Shown in pieces: positions 36,976 to 48,400 of a stretch of 64,000 nucleotides of DNA. The position numbers were made by a program, and so were the translations under genes. A model generated the notes under the pieces. That model was not told where the DNA came from. It did not search any database and saw only the letters and a program-made list of their open reading frames with translations. Every line of letters begins with the position of its first letter. Position 1 is the first letter of the stretch. Origin of the DNA: Hyposmocoma kahamanoa (Eukaryota; Arthropoda; Insecta; Lepidoptera; Cosmopterigidae). Location: NCBI RefSeq assembly GCF_003589595.1, contig NW_020653852.1, positions 1,162,737 through 1,226,736 of the forward strand, written 5' to 3'.

Positions 36976-37825
36976 AACCAGGAATCCAATATCTCCACAG
37001 TATCATAGTACTTATATAAAGAGTCACTTTATCCATATCAATGTATCTTTTTTTTTTCACATATATGTACATAAACGAGGTTGTTACTATGCGTCAACGC
37101 TTTGCGTCGCCAAATAACAGACAACTGTTACTGAGAATTTGGAGTGGCATCGGGGTTTTTAGAAGAAGATCAAAGTGAGAAGGTATAAGATCAGGGAGTA
37201 GGCTATGAACCGTAATTAGTGGAGGAGGCTACACCGACAAGAGCTGAGGATAATCGAGGTCTGCCGTTAGGAAAGAATAATTATCAGGATTTATTTGTAT
37301 CAAAAACTTAGGTGAGTACTGTTGGTTGTCTTAGTGCATTTGAGAGCAGTGAAGCTACGCAGAATGCAGTTGCAGTATTTTCAGGTTCATTTGAAGAATG
37401 AGCACGGCATCAATAAATTGTAAAATGTATCCGAGGGAGAGGGAGTGTGGCAAGTGATACGTGAAACTCGGGCGCAGCCGCGTGGAAGGAGCGATTAGTA
37501 GACGGTCCAAGGATCATATTTCGAAGACCTTGCCTCGTTAGATCGCTTGAACGATAACGTCGGAATTGTATTGGGCTTTTACGGATGAGATTAATCGTAA
37601 TCATTTCGTGATCTTATGTATTTTTTGTCCAATATCAATTGATGTTACGACTGTTTTATTAAGAACCAATATCGAGTAATGAATCTTATTGTCGTACGCT
37701 TTGTTGGTACCCGTAGGTTCGTTGTTTATGAGTATTCCCTGTATCTATGCCTCGGTTTCAAGTTGACTTTTATCTTTGTTATTAATTTATCTATAGCAAT
37801 ATCAAGATTCAGATTATGGGAAAAA

Positions 37826-37895
37826 TTCATTCGATCCGGCTGGATTCGAACCAGCGTCTTTCAGCAATGCTATGCCAACTAAGCCACGGAATGAA
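37826..37895 (-). repeat. tRNA-like fragment with A and B boxes
   Basis: Minus strand carries TGGCTTAGTTGG (A box form TRGCNNAGYNGG), a D-stem GCT/AGC, and GCTGGTTCGAATCCAGC, a perfect 5-bp T-stem with the B box. Seven-base ends TTCATTC and GAATGAA are fully complementary. It is not a working tRNA: about 10 nt of the anticodon arm and variable region are missing, and 6 extra bases sit between the T-arm and the 3' end. It is most likely a tRNA pseudogene or the head of a tRNA-derived SINE. Confidence 0.6.
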
Positions 37896-38722
37896 CCAGC
37901 GGATGAAACATTCTGGCTTTCAATAAACTCAAGTAAAGTCATATAGATTTGAGGGAAATAAAAAAAATCTATTATTTTCAATTTTCATTCAAAGCTGTTT
38001 CACTGAACCCGAAAATGATTTGATTACATTTATACGTGACGTGTGTGACGAGCATAAAACTAATTTACCTGCTTAATGATAACAAGTATACGTGGATCGT
38101 AAGTCCCTTGATGGCCTACTCAGTCAAACCACAACACGGTTTCATAAGGGCTATGATTTATGATATTCATTTTCCATTAGAATGAACTCAATTCTAGTTT
38201 CCGAAGGCCAGTAGGATCGTGAGCAACAGTTTTAAAACTAGTGCAAGTACATTATAATGTTTCCTCTATAATTTACAATCGCCTTGAGGTATTATTATTA
38301 TTATATCAATTTTATAATAACGTAATCATTGTGTAATGCAGGTAAGGTAAAATTCACTTTTTAGTGTATTAATAATTTGTTATAAGGTTACCACAATTCA
38401 CAGCCTGTCGTTGGTTCTTAATCTGTTACAGCAACTTCGAGTCTGTATGTGTGTGTATTTGATATTGAAGCGGATTATTTCCCTTCTACCCTCACGTCAG
38501 AGGGAGTAATCTCGCGGTATTAAATCTATAAATACCTTTTAGGGCATCTTCGCGGTAACTATGGGGTTGCAGCCCGCCGTTCCCACCGCGTTACTTATTG
38601 CTTCTCATATTTACTTATCACATGCATTCAATGTATTATTATATACATTAAGCATCAATAGATGTTATAAATAGCTAACGTGGTTTACGTGGTAAACGCT
38701 GCGTTAAAGCATCTGCTAAGAT

Positions 38723-38860
38723 ATCGAGTTCTTAGGTTTTCGCGATTGTTACACGGTTGACAACCGTGACCATGGGACCTGTAAAGGGCCCGAAACGTCG
38801 GTTTGTTTGAAAAAACAAATATACGCGATTTAAATCCGGAAAAATAGTTTCATTTCCTAC
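38723..38860 (+). repeat. Dispersed CCTGTAAAG-type repeat, copy 4 (fullest)
   Basis: Reads CGAGTTCTTAGGTTTTCGCG, a hairpin CACGGTTGACAACCGTG, CCATGGGACCTGTAAAGGG, CCCGAAACGTCGG, then GTTTGAAAAAACAAA and a tail GTTTCATTTCC. It serves as reference for the other three copies in the window. Confidence 0.75.
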
Positions 38861-39082
38861 ATCTGCTAAGATAATTTTTTTTCCGCAGAAAGCGGCTGCG
38901 TTGTTATTCAGTATGTCAGTTCCCTCTATATATATTTTAAATTATTTTTCTCATCACACCCAACACCCGAGTCAAATGTATTAATATTATATTCTGGCAA
39001 CAATATTCTCCCTTCCCCCGCTACCTCAAAACTGTCGTCACGAGTTCAAAAACTTGAGAACACCAGTGTGCGCGAATGATAC

Positions 39083-39282
39083 TTAAAATAATAATAATTA
39101 CCCACACATTCATAGCCCTGTATTGCTGATGCCATGGTCACACACATAGACAACCACTAATTACGCCAATACTCACGAGAAAAACAAATCTAGGCCATAC
39201 AAACATTTCTCCCGACCCGGGAATCGAACTCGGGACCCCTGCGTGGCAAAACAACGTGGTAACCATTCAGGCACGGAGGCAG
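39083..39282 (-). mobile_element. tRNA-derived SINE (about 200 bp)
   Basis: Minus strand begins CTGCCTCCGTGCCTGAATGG (A-box region), then GTTACCACG, then GGTCCCGAGTTCGATTCCC (B box). This is followed by a body with GGCCTAGATTTG, TATTGGCGTAATTAGTGG and CAATACAGGGC, and a short TTATTATTATTT tail. A pol III promoter head, unrelated body and simple A/T tail define a SINE. The head and body wording matches a SINE type I know from moth genomes, but I cannot assign a family name with certainty. It is non-coding and depends on a LINE for movement. No clear target duplication was found. Confidence 0.8.
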
Positions 39283-39597
39283 TTTCCATATATTGCATAA
39301 TCCATAAAAAAACCCCGCTTGAAATAACATTCTTAATACAATGTGTATATTTGTGAACTCAAAACAAAACTGTGAGGTTATATAAAGTTAATGCTGGATT
39401 TAGTGCCTTCATGACGTAAATCCTGCCTCCTCCAATTGGCTAAGGTATCCAAGGAAGAATCGTTGCCAGTCAAGACTCGATGTATCTTTTTACTTTTCAT
39501 CTACATCCTTATTTAAATCAATAATTGCTGTCTTATTTAATGGTGGAAATCATACCTGGGTAAGCAAAACCTTCTTCAACGAAGCAATACTAGTTCA

Positions 39598-39800
39598 ACA
39601 ACGAAGCAATTTTAAGTTCCGGATTACAGAGCACTAAGGGCCAGTTCGTTCCCAGGCACTCCAGAGTCCTTCAAACGAGGCGTGAAGAGGTATCTTGTAG
39701 GCATGCAGGGTGGAGGTGGCTAGGACAGTGGTTATGTCAACACTGCACTAGGTACCTTCACGTTTGGATTCCCCTTTCCGTTTAACATCAGGTGAAGTGG
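39598..39800 (+). repeat. Decayed LINE C-terminus and 3' tail
   Basis: Plus strand reads FPGTPESFKRGVKRYLVG, resembling the extreme C-terminus of many insect LINE ORF2 proteins (FP..Y....FK..V.RYL). A G-rich tail (GGGTGGAGGTGG) and AACATCAGGTGAAGTGGAG follow. The latter is a phrase seen at 3' ends of lepidopteran non-LTR elements. Nothing upstream of it is recognisable. Confidence 0.45.
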
Positions 39801-39804
39801 AGTC

Positions 39805-42800
39805 ACCTGCATGTCCTGTATAAAACAAAGAAAAAATATTGGTTTCATTCTGTATATTTTTTTATTTTCAAATGTAGGTTTCCCAATTTTCCAATTTTGT
39901 GTGCGATATATTGGTTTGGTTGTTCGACTGGTCATGTTTGGTATCAGGCATTCTGCATACTACAACAACGATTTAAAGTAACAAGTTTGAATTGGCCTTG
40001 ACTGTGTGTTTTTACCTCATACATTTCTTTATCTTCCCAAAAAATATGGCTCAAATGTCTCCGGTAGGCAGTTTATATCCGGATATTAAAATAACTGATT
40101 CTATATAAAAAAGTAACAGAACCTCTATAAGTATGTTCCACGTTTAAACAGCCTTGTGTAACACAATCAAATTATGCATAAATATAATTGCTTCTCCCTC
40201 ATTTGTACGCAACGCATCTACATACATATAACTCTATTAGCAACGACAACGGCTTGCCAGCAGACGTGAAAACGAAAACATTACAACGGAAATAATTGGT
40301 CCGTACATTTGTTACTTGTAATTTTACTAAGTACAACATTTTTCAAACGATCTTCATTAACAAAATCACGCACTATTCGAACTAAGGTAGAGACGTTAGT
40401 GGCACACTGAGCGGAATTAATATTAATAAAAATCACCTGTCCTTGTGACAGAAAGTTTTCCCTATTTCAATTAAATTTGATAAAACAAACGTGATATTAA
40501 ACGAGAACAATGAATATGTAGGTGAGTCCTGTCGTAATGGTGCCAACCACAATGTACAAGAAGCGTCTCTAAATTTACTAAACACGTGCCCGTCACGTGT
40601 CGCGCGCGCCCATTACCTCCTGCAAAAGCACGCTAAACGCCTTGACTCGCACCAAATTTCAACCTCTCCGCCTAACCTTCACCAATTCGTATTATTTAAA
40701 CGCATTTCGTAACTATATAACCATCCATTGAACAGATAAAAATCTCTAACAGAATTACTTTGCGTGTTACCACTTCCATGTTCTAAATTTGGAAAACCTT
40801 ATTAACACGCCGGATAGCAGCGCCGGCTCCACTGTCGAGGCTCTGCACCAAACTGGTGTTTTATAAATGGTCCGCATTTTAATCTTTTATAGAACAATGG
40901 GTGCGTGAACAGCAATTACTACGTCAACGATTCAGTCGTCAAGATGTTAGAATGAGATGTTGAAATGTTCAACATTATATTATTACGTTGAAAAGTACGC
41001 GTATATGTTTAACGCTCGGTTATGAACTTGTAAATGTCTACTTTTGGAAATTTAATGATACGTTTTGTTTTTACGGGGAACGCCGTGATCACATTGTTCT
41101 TATAACGAGAGGACGTGGATGGGCTTTAAACCCGTACGCCTACAAAGCCAACAACTTATCTGTAATGGCGTCGTTACTGTATCTGCAGTGAAGCTTGTAA
41201 CCATAACAACTGCCCGTTCATTTGAAGATTTTGAACGTGGTAGCGTTAATTCCTGCTTTTGCGTTGTCAGAAATTACAGGAGTATAAATATAGTCAGTGC
41301 GATGAAATTGCCGGTGGTGGCAGAGGTCACATAATAGACGAAGTGTTTGGCATCTCATAGTAAATTACGCAGCAGTCTCGCTTCTGTGTTATAAAGCGGG
41401 CGTTAACCCTCTGATGGTGGTACGGGCGGGTGTTAAGGTTACGACGGAGATCTCGCCAGCTCGGGGCGGCAAACGCCGCGGGGCACATACATTCCGCTAT
41501 TAAATACGACTGATCAACAATTTCCCTAATAAGCCGAACATTTTATTGTAATAACACTATTTGCTATTGCGCAACCAGAGACACTTCGCGATTTTGTTTC
41601 TGATATTATAATGCTAAAATCATCCTTTGACATCAATATTTGTGATGGCAATAGACCTGATGCTTTAAAATTTCGAAATATGGCGAAGGTCAAAATTTAA
41701 CTAGCAATAAGATGGATAAATGCGCCCACGCACAGACAGCTAACTTACCATATATAGATACATTTGACACGATCCTAAAATCCTACATGGTCAAATGTCA
41801 TCTTTATGTTAATGGCTTTGTGGTGTAATTACGACAATTTATGGATATTTTAACTGTTGGGGAAACTGACTAACCGTTGGTTGGCTGATTAGTTACAGTT
41901 ACCTTGGGTAATTTGTCATGCTGAGGGATTTAAAAAAATCTATACCAGACCTGTCATTTCGGGACAATAAACCTTTATTTTAAATCCGGTTGTGGAGATT
42001 TCCTCAATCTAATATTAAGTCAAAAAGCGATAAATTCATAACGATAAAGTCGATTTGCGGCGAACGGCTCGAGAAAGTTTTTGCCCAATTGAAAACTTTT
42101 TATATGGATAAGGTACACCCAGTTTCCTCGCGACATACCTATTTAATTTAACTGGAGTTTGCTGAGGAACGTATAAAATCGGGTTCTGCAAATATAAAGT
42201 ACTCCATTTAAAACTCTATTATAATAGCCTTTAAAGAAATGAATAAGCTATTGTCTTTAGTTGTCTAATTCCTTATGAATCTGAATGTCAGTTTTTTGGG
42301 ATCCTCTGCAGATTTTTGACCTCAAATCTATATATACTGAAACGTCGTCAGAAAGCTGGAAAAAGAAGGTTCAATTTTTCAAAGACACATAGTTCCCGAT
42401 CTGAACTTTATACCTAATGCTGTGTTAAATAAACAGGCGTCTCGATGGACCACATTCAAATATACCATTTTCGCACTTAACAGCACCAAGCTAGTAGAAT
42501 ATCGAATAAATTTTCCTCGCAGTAGATGAGGGAATCCAGGTGATTGCCTCGCCGCAACTCACTCGCCGTTCCTCTAAATCTTAACCCGAAAAATTCATAA
42601 TAAAAGTTGCTCCATAAAAAATATTCTAAAGCAATGCTCTTTTATCACTTCCCGTCCCCAAGCTCCGTCTTCTCAAACTGGCGAATGTTTTTTTCCCTTT
42701 TTTGTTATATATACATATATATTTTAACGGAAATTCTCGTAAATTCCTTAAATGCTTCCTTACGCAGCTCCCTAGCAGTTTTGGAGCAGTGGCTTTTGCT

Positions 42801-43920
42801 TTTTTCACTCAATGTTTATGTTGTATGGGGTTTGTTCTCTTCCTCCATGATATTGCTTAGGAGTTCAAAGTTGCTAACATTAAAAATGATGTTTCTTTGT
42901 TTGCGTTGTTACGCTGGTAATAAATCGCTTACATTATACCTACGAGCATATATTTACGTTACCTGGCGTCGTTGTGTATCATGTTAAAATCACATTGGAA
43001 CTTATCATTGGAACTGGTAATTCTAGTATGGGCAGTCTGCCGGTCACCTGCTCGTTCGACCACTTCACTCAAGTAATTTAAACAGATGCGTCACTTCATC
43101 TGTTCTTTGTACCAATAAAAACTAAACTGATCTCAGGATTCGATTACCGTATTCTTAAGTATATAGAAACACTACATTACATTCTTAGACTGGAAAACAC
43201 GAGTAAAGTTGTAAATGATTAAAAAAATATATTTCTTTGCTTGTTTCATGATCGACGCATCATTTTTGAACTTGTCAATCTTGCCAAGCAATTTTTATTT
43301 ATTATTATTATTATCAAATCGTGTACTTCTGGTGGGAACTATATTTGTACATCATGATCTCCAACTGGAAGTCACTAAAATTATACCAACATTTTACTAA
43401 GTCAAAGGTCTCGCTTACAGTAATTTAGGACAGCAGGGGGATACGAGGCAAATGGGCATGGGGGTAACAAGCGCAACTTCCTGGTGGGTGAGTGCGGGGG
43501 TCGGCGATGCAGCCAACCATGCAATGAATGCCATCAACTGTACCTGAGCTACAACTACACATTTATATCACGAATTTTGACAAATGATATGTAGCGGATG
43601 CAAATATTCCCAAAATTTGAATATCTAGATCGGAAAAACATAAATTTCCTTTAAAAAAAAACGCAGAAACACACCGGTAAACTATGAATTATTCAATGTC
43701 GATACATGTAGTTATCATCTTTTCGTTTTGAAATCTAGGTGAAGACTTAAAATTTGGTCGGTCGTTCAACTGTCGGGCGAGCCTACCGACATGCAAATAT
43801 GAGCTGTCGTATGGTAAATTGATATTTATGTAACAAACCTCTGCCATGTGAATACACAACGCAAAAACACCACGACAGAAAACATTAATATAGATTTACT
43901 TATAATAAACAAATGTTGTT
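39805..43920. other. AT-rich stretch without recognised gene
   Basis: I see no splice-flanked coding frame. A 126-codon plus frame at 42.6-43.0 kb starts from a non-ATG codon and is very hydrophobic and Leu/Ser-rich, as expected of chance frames in T-rich DNA. GC-richer patches near 40.6 and 41.4 kb show no motifs. Confidence 0.35.
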
Positions 43921-43924
43921 ACAG

Positions 43925-43963
43925 GTAAGCATGAGACGCATACGGCAGCTCCACCGTTACTTC
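43925..43963 (+). promoter_or_regulatory. Ratchet-like splice site 2 with 39-nt potential exon
   Basis: AAATGTTGTTACAG is joined directly to GTAAGC, a near-perfect acceptor-donor fusion. A strong second donor GTAAGTATG starts at 43964, bounding 39 nt. Read after ...TDATQ this would add 13 residues (VSMRRIRQLHRYF) without a stop or frame change. It can therefore be a ratchet point, a ratchet point with an exon-definition helper donor, or a cassette microexon. It starts with GTAAGCATG where site 1 has GTAAACATG. It lies 14.5 kb downstream of site 1 on the same strand. Confidence 0.5.
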
Positions 43964-44309
43964 GTAAGTATGATATAAATAATACAAAACACCGGAAATT
44001 ACTTTTCTTACCCACCTATCGCTCCTGTGACAATCTACAAATGGACGATTATATTTTTGGCACCTCTAAAAATTCCTCGATCACATTCGTCGTTTTATCG
44101 CGATCTCGAATACGATTGTACCTAAAACAGGGGGTTCAATGTCCTCATTATCAGTCTCTCTCGCGAATAATATATGGAACAATATATGCGTGTGATTTTG
44201 CAAATTGTTTTCGTCACACGATTGCGTCAACTGTTTGAAATTCAGATTCGAATTTTCATAGAGCACAATTAAAACTGGGAGGCAGGCAGAGTGTGACGTA
44301 TCGTACTGG

Positions 44310-44525
44310 TAAGGTTAAAGGTAAATAACCTACGCTGGAGTGCCGCCGCGGATTGAGCTATCCAACAATTTAGGTGCTCACGAGGATAATTATGAGATTA
44401 AACATTCAATCCTCGACATAAACAATCGGCACATAATATGAACGCAAGAAATTTCAAAGCCTCTTAAGATGGTGGGGATGGTGTGGACCAAGGCAGGGTT
44501 AAAGGCGAACAACCTTCGAGAGCAT
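44310..44525 (+). repeat. Imperfect direct repeat with AGGTTA/TAACCT hairpin
   Basis: GGTTAAAGGTAAATAACCT at about 44313 and GGTTAAAGGCGAACAACCT at about 44497 are diverged copies, with similarity continuing into CGCTGGAG / CGAGAGCA. The first copy forms an AGGTTA/TAACCT stem (44312-44317 and 44326-44331). The origin is unknown. Confidence 0.45.
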
Positions 44526-45194
44526 CGCTGTTAAATTTTAGTAACGTGAGCAATCACATTTTATTTCAAACCAGCTATAAATTGAGCAAAAAGTTATTAT
44601 TGCATTTAAAAACTTGATTTACGCGTTCTGCCTGGCGGTGCTTGTAGACACGGTATTATTACTCATCTGATATGAAACTATGACGTGTTGATGATGTAAT
44701 TAGTCAATATTTTTAAATGTCGAGATCTGCTTTAATCTCTTGAGCTATTAAAACAGCTACTTCCTCTGTTGATGGTGTCAGGTGATCGCGGGTACTTTGG
44801 CAAAGTACTATTAACTTGAAGAAGGACCAACTGCGTCTTAATAAAACAGTAAAGTTAACTGGAAACTGATTGTTTCAAGGCTGGAAAATCGGATGGTTAG
44901 TTAGAGTGTTTATTTACACTTTGTGATGTTACTATTTACAAGTGAGCGTCATTCAAACAGGGTTCAGTGACCCTGCTATCTATGTCGCAGCGCGTTCAGC
45001 ATCGAATGTTTTCGCAGCTGTTTTCCGTTAAGTTTAACTGCGCGATGATTTCTGCTCGCTACACTAATCGCCACTAATTTGTCTCGTGAAACTACGCAGT
45101 TTAACAAAAAATTTAGCCAGCATTGCTTCTTCAATAATAAACGTACGCAGACCATCAATACGTATATAAATATATATCGTCATGTTTTTTGTTT

Positions 45195-45425
45195 ACCACA
45201 GGGGTAGACAGAGATCCTTACAAAACTCTCTTACTTTTTTTACATTCATCAATCGTTTTAGACAAGCCGTATTATTCTTCTAATTACGTACTGCAAACTT
45301 TTTTAGAACAGTTTCGATTTTACATAAAATGTGAAAATGTTCTACGTAATCTTCGAATGTTGCCTTACATATTGGCTTTATTAATTTCTTTCTCCACACC
45401 ACTCTTTTATTAACCCGCTTCCTGC
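45195..45425 (-). repeat. Fossil non-LTR reverse-transcriptase C-terminus, copy 3
   Basis: Minus strand shows KATFED after AATAAAGCCAATATGTAAGG, then IETVLKKF, a stop, then CLKRLMNVKKVREFCKDL. The order and spacing match the copy at 35.2 kb (ANVEGN ... CTKRLI ... SEARELCQD). It is the most decayed of the three, with stops inside the conserved IYKA segment. Confidence 0.5.
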
Positions 45426-45429
45426 GCCG

Positions 45430-48400
45430 AAACCTTCTATAAAATTTAAAACCTTGTCGCTAAATATGTAATAAGTAGCGTCGTTGATATTTCCAACACT
45501 TAAGGCCCCTGAAATAATGCCCTATTAATTTCTGTCATCAATATTCGCATATTGACGTGTGAGAAATTATCTGTTTGAAATTCCGCATGACAACGCTTTA
45601 AATTAACTTGTAACATGAAATTGGTTTTGTGAATCTGCTGAACATTCGCATGATAGCGTGTAGTGTGATAACCCAGAGCGCATTGGATACCACATGTCTA
45701 TCGCGTTACACTGCGAGTGTCATACTTGAATTATCATTTAAATGGACCCAATTAATTTGATATTCATGTTCTTAGATAATGGAATCACAAAATTATGGAA
45801 TCGTTCAACAATTGACGTGTTAGTTTTAAATTTTTGTTGACTTTTGACGTCAATGATAGCATTCCAAGTGGAACAAACTTTATTCATAAAAACTCAGTTA
45901 ATATGGCGACGGTCCAAATACTTAATTGATAGTGCTATTGCTTACGTCGGTATTAAAGTTGAAAAGTACGAATTCGTCGGTAGGCGCAAAGTGCGGGACG
46001 GCATTACTGAGCTGTCATTCTGTATGATGTGTGCTTGATGTATATATTAGCTTCGTTTATCTCTGCCCACCAGCCGCCGAGCAAAGCCCACTGTGTCCCA
46101 TCGATGGACGGTTTAATCTTAACGTTCTGTGTGCCATTCATTCAATTACGATTTTCCTCTTAATACCGCAGTTTCCCAAAAATCGAGTGAAGTAAAGAAA
46201 TGGGAAGAAAAGTATGTCCTTGCAATTGTTTTTTCGTAATAAATACTTCTTAGTGATAATAGAAACGTCAAGTGACCTTCAAAATAGATCAACCCCGTCA
46301 GTTCCCAAGTTTGTTTTAGATTGCATTACATGAAAGGTGTTTAGTTCTGCGTTATCGCCAAGCGCAGTCGGTCGCTCGATAAATGCCTTATGCCATGACA
46401 AATTTAACTTTGCAGCTTGTTGGTCTGCAAAGGTCTGTACCTTAAAGTACATAAGGCCCAAAATAAGGTTTCGCAATAACAACGTAATCACGCTATCGCT
46501 CAATGGGGACGTCTTGGATTGATGCTCTGATCCGTTCGAGTAGGTGCTCAATTCGTGATAAATGTTTATATGTTCTAATGTTATTTCAGACGTAAGTGCT
46601 ATTAAAAAGCAAAGTGTGATGACTCCAATGAACCGATAAGATTTCTGTTAAAAGCATTTTGACGCTATTTAAGGTATTAAACGGTGAAGTTTGACAGAAA
46701 TGCGTCTGCAGCCATCGTGACCATCCTATCACCATACCGCATATTTATTTGGTCAATCGATAAAAGCTTTTAACTTACCTGTATTACAGTGAGATATTTT
46801 CACTAAAGATTTATTATGAGTTAAAGTCGCGAGCGAAGCATTAATCTTCTGTAGTAATGCTCGACTAAATTGTTTTAAGGAAGGCGCGTCTGACAATCCA
46901 TTTAGAGGAAAGCTCTTTCGCGATATAAAAGAAGTTATTGCTAATGAAGCGTAAATAATCCAGAACATCGAACGAACTAATGTTTAGAATTTTAAGAGCT
47001 CATCGGATGTAACTCTCGAGAGCCGTGCCTAATTCTCCCGAGCAATTCCTTTAGCTGGCAATATTTCAAGAGAGCACTTAACATTATTGACATTAGACGC
47101 GAGAAATGAAATATATGTGCCAAAGCAAAATTATAATCCAGCCGCAACTTGCCGCCTGCTCCATTCATTACGTTGTTAATGCGTTGATAAGGAGTTTTAA
47201 ATCAACATGTGAATGTCACACACAATTTGACGTCATTTTACTTTTTAACACTGAAAATGGGTATCAATGTACCTGTTACCGGTAGAAAACATTTGTTTGA
47301 ATCTGCCATATGGCTATTGATATGTAATTGGTCAGCAAGACAGATTATTCAATTTAGCAGCATTTCGAATGTGTGTATTAGAGCTACTGTTGAATTCCAG
47401 ATGTATCGGTGAAAAATTGCGTGGACCATATTTCGGTGTAGCGAGCATTCGAATCGCGATCTCCGAAACCCCTATTTACGTTCGCAGGTATCGCAACAGC
47501 CAGCGAAGTTTTTATGTGTACGTTTTGTATTATTTCTGTGAAATTGGAAGCTGCACATCTGGTGCAGGTCGCCGGTCGAGCCCGCTTTTATAGCCCTGTT
47601 ATGACTGCAATCCGATTCGTGGGCCCGCACGTATTTTTACTTATTTTGTTTATTAACGCACTGTGTTTCGTTGCGGTAAATTAAATTTTGTTTTCGGGTG
47701 TACCTTTGGAATATTCACTTTGATATTTCATATTGTTATTCCTTACGCCTCTCCGAAATGAAAAAACTACCGTTTTAAAAAAGCCTTATAGTTTAGCCTT
47801 GCAAGGACCAAATTCAATTTATCAGTCTCAGATATTGTGTTGAGTACGTGTGTAGTTATAGGTTTTAGTTGTAGTTGAAAGCTGGAAAAGGGCAACATTT
47901 CTCAAACCACGTAATATGATTGCAAGGGCAGCCTTTTTGACGCGTTGCCGTAAGGGGCGATTTCATTTCTCAAAGTAACTCTGTACGAGATGCGAGACGC
48001 CTGTCGGGCTCTATAATGTTTGTGCAACTTGCCATCGCGTTCACTCGTCTATTCATGTACGATATATCTTCTACGTTTATTAAATTTAAACGAGATTGTT
48101 TTCGCAATATAAAACGGGACTTATTGACTAGAAAATTCACTTCAATTTATCAGTATACAAAATGCTGTTTTCCATTGATTGAGGATCCAATGACGCTGAA
48201 GTGGGTCGAGGTGCGGAAGCGACTCAGAAATGAAAAGCATTGAACTGGATTACAAAATTATTTACCTTCAATGACGCTTGGTCCATCTGAAGTAATGCAC
48301 ATAAACCACTATATCTTTTATTGATCTCGAATGTGTTTGTTAATTAATTCTAAAAATAACGTATTCTCAATAGTTAACGTAGCACCGTGATAACGTCAAG

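Noticed and set aside
37410..37604. Minus frame containing NRSFHAAAPEFHVSLATLPL, faintly like LINE C-termini
   Set aside because: The diagnostic LWNSLP and flanking blocks are absent, and there is no second copy in the window.
38325..38350. ATGCAG/GTAAGG acceptor-donor fusion
   Set aside because: The donor half is good but there is no real pyrimidine tract upstream, and the sequence is A-rich.
42607..42987. 126-codon plus frame
   Set aside because: It starts from a non-ATG codon and is strongly Leu/Ser/Phe-biased, with splice sites lacking, as expected from T-rich intron sequence.
41404..44500. TTAACCCT and AGGGTTAA as possible piggyBac-type ends
   Set aside because: The ends share only the first few bases beyond TTAA, are 3 kb apart, and have no transposase between them.
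46581..46597. TTATTTCAG-AC-GTAAGT, a seeming 2-nt exon
   Set aside because: The donor does not directly follow the AG, so it is not a ratchet point. A 2-nt exon is implausible without RNA evidence.
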